Positions 59,781 through 64,000 of a DNA stretch of 64,000 nucleotides are shown here, piece after piece. The translations under genes and the position numbers were made by a program. Origin of the DNA: Mobiluncus sp963511525 (GTDB lineage Bacteria > Actinomycetota > Actinomycetes > Actinomycetales > Actinomycetaceae); contig NZ_CAUPIY010000010.1 of assembly GCF_963511525.1 (NCBI RefSeq), positions 24,412-88,411 of the forward strand, in the 5' to 3' direction. A model generated the notes under the pieces. It searched no databases, was not told the origin of the DNA, and worked only from the letters and a program-made list of their open reading frames with translations. Numbering within the stretch: the first letter of the stretch is position 1; every line of letters begins with the position of its first letter.

Positions 59781-61262
59781 TTAGGAGCGCTGGCGGTGCA
59801 TATAGACGGCAGCTCCACCCAACAGCACCAAACCGAGCACCACGAACAGGGCAATGCCCATGCCGCCGGTATTCGGCAGTAAGCCCGTGATGGAGCTGGT
59901 GGAGGTGTTCTTTACCGTCACCGTTACGGTTTGGCTAGAATCGCCGGTAATCTTCGCCTTAGTGAATTCGAACTTTTGCGGACCAGCTAGCTGCTGATAG
60001 CCGTCCGGTGCCTTGGTTTGCACCAGGCAGAGCTGTCCCTCAGTGGCACCCAGCGGACCGACAAGCACACCGTCGGCAGCGTTTTCAATCTCGAACTCAC
60101 TGTTGACACCGATGGTCAGCAGTGTGTCCTCCTCGATTGTGGTGCCCACGGGGTTGCCCCCGCACTTGTAGATCTTGAACTTTCCGCCGGAAAGCTTGGT
60201 GCCGTCAGCGTTTTCGTTCAAAATCTTCAGTTTGCCGAACACCGTTTTGGCGGGGTTATTCGTATCGAACGGAATCGTCGTTTCTGCATCACCTCCGTTT
60301 GTGGTGGTGTAAATGGCTTTCGCCTCGTTGGCCACCTCGCCGGTAGTACTGACAGTGTCCAACACTTTGGTGGTGACCTCCAAACGCATGGTTTTGCCTT
60401 TATTGTTGTTGAGTTTCTGGATGCCGCCGTTCGTGAAGGTGACTACCAGCTGGTTACTATCCGGGCTGCCTGGTGCCACGGTGTAGTCTCCGCTAGCGCC
60501 GGCGGTCAAGGAGACCTCACCGCTTCCGGTGTTAATGACAGCGGAGGTGACATTCATAGCTTTCATATTGGTAGGTATATCCAGCACCTTAAATGCCGTG
60601 AAAGTGTCGTTCTTGATACCTGGAATCGGCACTTCCATCTGCCAGGTCATCGTGGAACCTACCGAAATCGGAGTGCCTGCCGGGGTAATATCCTTCTTTT
60701 TAATCTTGCCGGCATCTCCGTTCTTGGGGTAGACATGAATGTCATAAACCCATTCAGACGTGTTCGTGGGGTTCGTCATGGGGACGAACACGACCGCCGG
60801 AGCCATCAGGGTTTTCCCCTCCGGGGCAGCAGTCTGCGTGAGTAGATACACGCCCGGCTTTAGACCCTGGAATTCACAGGTACCGTTTGCTGCAGTGATG
60901 CCGGTCTGTGTCGTGAAGTGCGGATCCAGGGTGCCGAAATCTCCTGCCGTCAATCTGAGGGCACTCGAATATCCAGCATTAGTCGTGATATTTTTGTCGG
61001 ATTTCTCGAGTTTGAAGGTGGCGCCTTGGATTGCCGCGGCTCCCTCGGGCAGCGGATCCGTGACCATGCCGGTGGCGTTTACGGCTCCTCCGGTTGGCAT
61101 AGTCAGGGCGTGAACTGTGATTGATCCATTTGTATCTGGATTAATTGGTGCGGCGGAGGCGGCCGGTGCGTTGAGCATTCCCGCAGCCCCCAGCAGGGCG
61201 ACCGCCCCGGTAGCGAAAATCGCCACCGCGCGTCGCCAAATGGGTAAACCTGTGCGTTTCAT
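59781..61262 (-). CDS. Major fimbrial shaft pilin (FimA/FimP type)
   Basis: A 493-residue pilin: signal peptide cleaved near APAASA (37), N-terminal SpaA-like domain, pilin motif WVYDIHVYPKN with Lys180 as the polymerising residue, two further Ig-like domains, and sorting signal LPNTG (462-466) with a hydrophobic span and MHRQRS. The two segments at E-box positions read VYLLTQTAAPEG (Gln143) and LCLVQTKAPDGY, with Gln where Glu is normal for intramolecular isopeptide bond formation. A GAGG-containing leader precedes ATG 61262. Predicted shaft subunit polymerised by the adjacent sortase. Confidence 0.93.
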   Translation of the reverse strand: MKRTGLPIWRRAVAIFATGAVALLGAAGMLNAPAASAAPINPDTNGSITVHALTMPTGGAVNATGMVTDPLPEGAAAIQGATFKLEKSDKNITTNAGYSSALRLTAGDFGTLDPHFTTQTGITAANGTCEFQGLKPGVYLLTQTAAPEGKTLMAPAVVFVPMTNPTNTSEWVYDIHVYPKNGDAGKIKKKDITPAGTPISVGSTMTWQMEVPIPGIKNDTFTAFKVLDIPTNMKAMNVTSAVINTGSGEVSLTAGASGDYTVAPGSPDSNQLVVTFTNGGIQKLNNNKGKTMRLEVTTKVLDTVSTTGEVANEAKAIYTTTNGGDAETTIPFDTNNPAKTVFGKLKILNENADGTKLSGGKFKIYKCGGNPVGTTIEEDTLLTIGVNSEFEIENAADGVLVGPLGATEGQLCLVQTKAPDGYQQLAGPQKFEFTKAKITGDSSQTVTVTVKNTSTSSITGLLPNTGGMGIALFVVLGLVLLGGAAVYMHRQRS

Positions 61263-61291
61263 GGTTTTCTAACCTCATCTTCCTGTGTTTA

Positions 61292-63988
61292 TTAGTGGTT
61301 TTCCTTGAGTAAAGTCTTGCGACGGTAAGCCAGGGCGAGCCCGCCCGCCAGCATCAGCAATCCGGTGATTTCAACCCAGAGTCGCGCCCCACCGGTCTTG
61401 GGCAGGTATCCCGAAGAGACTTCCGCCACATCAATAGACCACGGCTGGGCATCGTTTACGGGGGTCTGCACCGCCACCAGTCCGGTGTGTGAGACATAGT
61501 CCGCCAGTTCTACCGTGAGGTCCTCACCAAAGTTGGTGTACGGGTCAAAAGTGGGGTTGGTGGTGGTGCTCTGGTGGTTTGTGGGGTTCACGGTAAACTG
61601 CCAGTAGGTCGGCAACATTTCACCCATCCCGGACTTCGTTTCTTCCAGTACATACCCGCCGGGTGCCAGCGTGGCCGCGAATACGCCGGGTATTTTGTTA
61701 CCGTTCGTGTCCTTTTGTGCGCTGACTTCAATGCCCTCGGCCGAAATCGGATCGCCGTTCGTGTCGACGGGATAAATCTTAAAAATAGCCCCTTTATTGA
61801 CTGGCTGCTGATCCTTATCCACTTTGCGGACCTGGACTTTTGCCTTGTCCCGATAAATCGTGTGCAGCACCACGCGTGGGTCGTCTCCGGCAGTCATCGT
61901 GAAACCAGCCGAGGGTATCTCAGCGCGGGCCGCAGCCGACCATTCAATGCCGGTGCCATCGGCCTTGGGTACGTCGGTAAACGTCGGTTCGGTGCGGGGC
62001 GCCCCGGTGGCCGGGTCTATCAGCTGGTTTCGTGGCGGCGTCATCAGCGCGGTCAGGTGGGTTAGCCCCTCAGTCGCGAGATTATCCAGATTGGGCGATG
62101 GCGCCTGGGGAACAATGGTGCAGGTTGAACCGATTGGCACTATTGTGCGCGCCAACTGGGCCGCTTTTGCGTTGCCTACCGTGGCGGGGCTAACGCTGGT
62201 GTCCTCATACTGCAGACTGCCCGAGCCGGGGGACGTGTAACCCGGCAGTGTCGGATAGGTACAGCTGTAGTTATAGGGGTACTGTGTCGTGTCCTTTGCA
62301 AGCAGCGCCTTAGCGCGGTCGCCTTGCGGATACGCCACGACCCCAATATCGGCCTTTTGCACCAGGTAGGTGTTTGTGAAAGTGATGGTGGTCTGATTTT
62401 GCCCCGTGGGGTCAAGGGTTACACCTTTCGCGTTCCGATACTGCTTCAAATCTGATTTCTGGGTCGAGCATTGCTGATCCGGATCAGTTGTCGGGCAGGG
62501 GTATTTATCGTCCATATACTCGGGCTGGAACGCTTCCGCATGCACTTCCGTGCCAGGATTCGTGCCGCTTGACGACGTGACTTCGCTCCAGTCCGCGCCG
62601 AGCCGGTGGCGTAAAGTCGGGTAGTTGGCTATCGGGTCAGTGCCGGCGTTGTCTAGCGTGAAAGCGCAGGTAGCCGTGGCGGGCAGGATATCCTCCGTCT
62701 GCGAATCTAGCGTGACTTTAACTGCGTTACCGGAACTGCCCACGTCAACGGTGCCGGTATATGTCACCGGAGTACCCTCCTTGGCAGGAGGTACCACCGG
62801 ATTCCGCAGGTATGCATCGGTGCAGGTGTAGTTCACCTTGTATGCGAGGGTACCGAGCTGCGAGCCAACGTTTTCTTCATACGTGCTGTTGGTCTCAGTA
62901 TCCACCAAGGCCTTGACCGACAATTTCGCTTCGGGGCGAGTGTAGGTGTTCGTCAAATCGAACTCGGTGAACTCTTGGGTCGTGCCTTGAGCCGACACAT
63001 GGTCGGGGTGCACCTGAAAGCCTTTCAAGATGCCTTCGTTTTGACCCGGCAATAGGTTCCCGTCCGCCTCGTAGGTCACGTCGCCCCCGGTTCCGCTGTG
63101 TACGGTACCGCCGTTCACATCAATGTCCCCAAATAGGGTCGCCAACTGACCCTTCAAAGTCTCCAGAGGATCGGTGGCGTCGGCGGGAATATCATCGGTC
63201 AAAATCGTAGAGTTATCCGAGCTCACCCGGTGCAGCTGGTAGCCCACCGTAGCGTCGTAGGGTTCCGGCCGGGTCTGCGCGATGACACAGTTATAACCCA
63301 CCGGCACAAACACGTCGGAGAGGTAGGTGGCAGCGTAGGGATCAGGATCAGACGTACTGTGCTCCAGCTTCAGCGTGGTGTTATAGATAGCGGCGGCGTT
63401 ACCGGCGTTCGGAATCGTCACTCCGTTTGCCACCAGGGTGGGGGGTTTGCAATACAGACGCAGCGAGATCTCCTTGTCCGCACCCAGTCGCTTACCGTTT
63501 CCGTCCACGGTGAGGTGAACTTTAACCTGGGTCTTTTCAAACGTGTAGTTGTTCCACGGCACCATCGTGCCCGCAAAGTTTTCCGGCAATGTCTTAGGCA
63601 CTTTCGGGTTGGTGGAACCGGTGGGGTTGTCATCTTGCGACCAGAAGTCGTTGTTCTTGGTTCCGGTGTCACGTGGCAGCTTCACCTGGGCGGTGGCTTT
63701 CGAGGTGGAAGTCTGGTAGCTGCACAGCTCGGTGCCCAAGGTTTCGCAGTTGGACACAATCGGTTCGCGAGAACGGAACCCCGGAGTCAGCTCCCAATAG
63801 TTATCCCACTTGGAGTGCTTGCGTTTGGCTTTGGTCTCGTCCTCGGACACGGCGCAAACAGCACCGGCGGGCAGGGCATCTATGGGGTGCCATTCACCTT
63901 GCTGGAAGCGCCCCATCTCGATGCTTCGCTTGTTGTCCAAGCTACCGGCGTACCTTATGTATTTTGAGCGCGTAGGTGATGTGGTGCC
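61292..63988 (-). CDS. Large LPKTG surface protein, 5' end broken or out of frame
   Basis: The reading frame runs from just after an in-frame TGA (63989-63991) to 61292; TTG 63940 is the first start-like codon and would give 882 residues. It has no signal peptide and begins inside a repeat-type domain (GEWHPIDALPAGAVCAVSEDE, DUF5979-like). About three further beta-rich repeats with paired Cys follow (LYCKPPTL...YNCVIAQ; YKVNYTC...ATCAF; YNYSCTYP...STCTIVP). Then come a SpaA-like domain with a normal E-box (GGYVLEETKSG) and the sorting signal YLPKTGG, a hydrophobic span and YRRK. Position at the head of the pilin-sortase operon fits a tip adhesin. The N-terminal part must lie beyond the window in another frame, or be missing. 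Confidence 0.75.
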   Translation of the reverse strand, partial: GTTSPTRSKYIRYAGSLDNKRSIEMGRFQQGEWHPIDALPAGAVCAVSEDETKAKRKHSKWDNYWELTPGFRSREPIVSNCETLGTELCSYQTSTSKATAQVKLPRDTGTKNNDFWSQDDNPTGSTNPKVPKTLPENFAGTMVPWNNYTFEKTQVKVHLTVDGNGKRLGADKEISLRLYCKPPTLVANGVTIPNAGNAAAIYNTTLKLEHSTSDPDPYAATYLSDVFVPVGYNCVIAQTRPEPYDATVGYQLHRVSSDNSTILTDDIPADATDPLETLKGQLATLFGDIDVNGGTVHSGTGGDVTYEADGNLLPGQNEGILKGFQVHPDHVSAQGTTQEFTEFDLTNTYTRPEAKLSVKALVDTETNSTYEENVGSQLGTLAYKVNYTCTDAYLRNPVVPPAKEGTPVTYTGTVDVGSSGNAVKVTLDSQTEDILPATATCAFTLDNAGTDPIANYPTLRHRLGADWSEVTSSSGTNPGTEVHAEAFQPEYMDDKYPCPTTDPDQQCSTQKSDLKQYRNAKGVTLDPTGQNQTTITFTNTYLVQKADIGVVAYPQGDRAKALLAKDTTQYPYNYSCTYPTLPGYTSPGSGSLQYEDTSVSPATVGNAKAAQLARTIVPIGSTCTIVPQAPSPNLDNLATEGLTHLTALMTPPRNQLIDPATGAPRTEPTFTDVPKADGTGIEWSAAARAEIPSAGFTMTAGDDPRVVLHTIYRDKAKVQVRKVDKDQQPVNKGAIFKIYPVDTNGDPISAEGIEVSAQKDTNGNKIPGVFAATLAPGGYVLEETKSGMGEMLPTYWQFTVNPTNHQSTTTNPTFDPYTNFGEDLTVELADYVSHTGLVAVQTPVNDAQPWSIDVAEVSSGYLPKTGGARLWVEITGLLMLAGGLALAYRRKTLLKENH

Positions 63989-64000
63989 TCATATAGTTTG

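Noticed and set aside
1..64000. tRNA, rRNA, insertion sequences, prophage or toxin-antitoxin genes
   Set aside because: I looked for cloverleaf-like and T-loop sequences, transposase motifs and small coupled gene pairs in the gaps and found none I could support; a covariance-model scan was not possible.

Overview
The window looks like a stretch of chromosome from a high-GC Gram-positive bacterium of the Actinomycetaceae, plausibly Mobiluncus or a close relative. The grounds are moderate G+C by eye, frequent GTG/TTG starts, AdnAB-type helicase-nucleases, the actinobacterial sucCD-DUF6350-purN-purH order, secreted proteins with cell-wall-binding repeats 2 (CWB2), and a sortase-C pilus cluster. 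The genus is an inference from gene content; no database search was run. No rRNA, tRNA, insertion sequence or phage gene was recognised.

Layout. 1-4780: the end of an adnA-like gene and a complete adnB-like gene (double-strand-break resection). 4781-5083: a terminator and four decayed CRISPR-like repeats with a period of about 60 bp. 5084-6154 (-): an aminoglycoside-phosphotransferase-fold protein lacking both catalytic Asp residues. 6347-10896: a compact tad (Flp pilus) cluster. 10909-15053 (-): a MarR regulator with a MacB-like ATPase and an FtsX-like permease. 15239-16264 (-): a lipoprotein.

16339-36084 is the conserved translation/RNA cluster rimP-nusA-infB-rbfA-truB-ribF-rpsO-pnp. It is interrupted by three secreted CWB2 proteins (one with a transglycosylase-like domain, one with a trypsin-like domain, one with an unknown C-terminus), an AlsT symporter, a CapA-like lipoprotein and a quinone oxidoreductase. 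A 136-nt nested palindrome precedes rpsO.

36162-42339: an ATP-grasp ligase and a PspC envelope-stress module (membrane PspC protein diverging from a PspC histidine kinase and LuxR-type regulator, with an 11-bp tandem repeat between them). 42441-47239: a sialidase-like protein overlapping pcrA, then a PPK2 kinase on the other strand. 47407-53992: sucC-sucD, two copies of a 62-bp repeat, a PerM-like membrane protein, purN and purH. 54081-57744: a small membrane protein, an acyl-CoA synthetase and icd. sucC and icd share a palindrome directly abutting their predicted -10 boxes. 57701-63988 (-): a sortase-assembled pilus cluster (large LPKTG surface protein with a broken 5' end, LPNTG shaft pilin, class C sortase, LARTG pilin).

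Common themes are cell-surface display (Tad pilus, CWB2 proteins, sortase pilus, sialidase-like protein) set among core housekeeping genes, and several structured or palindromic intergenic elements that the coding genes do not explain.
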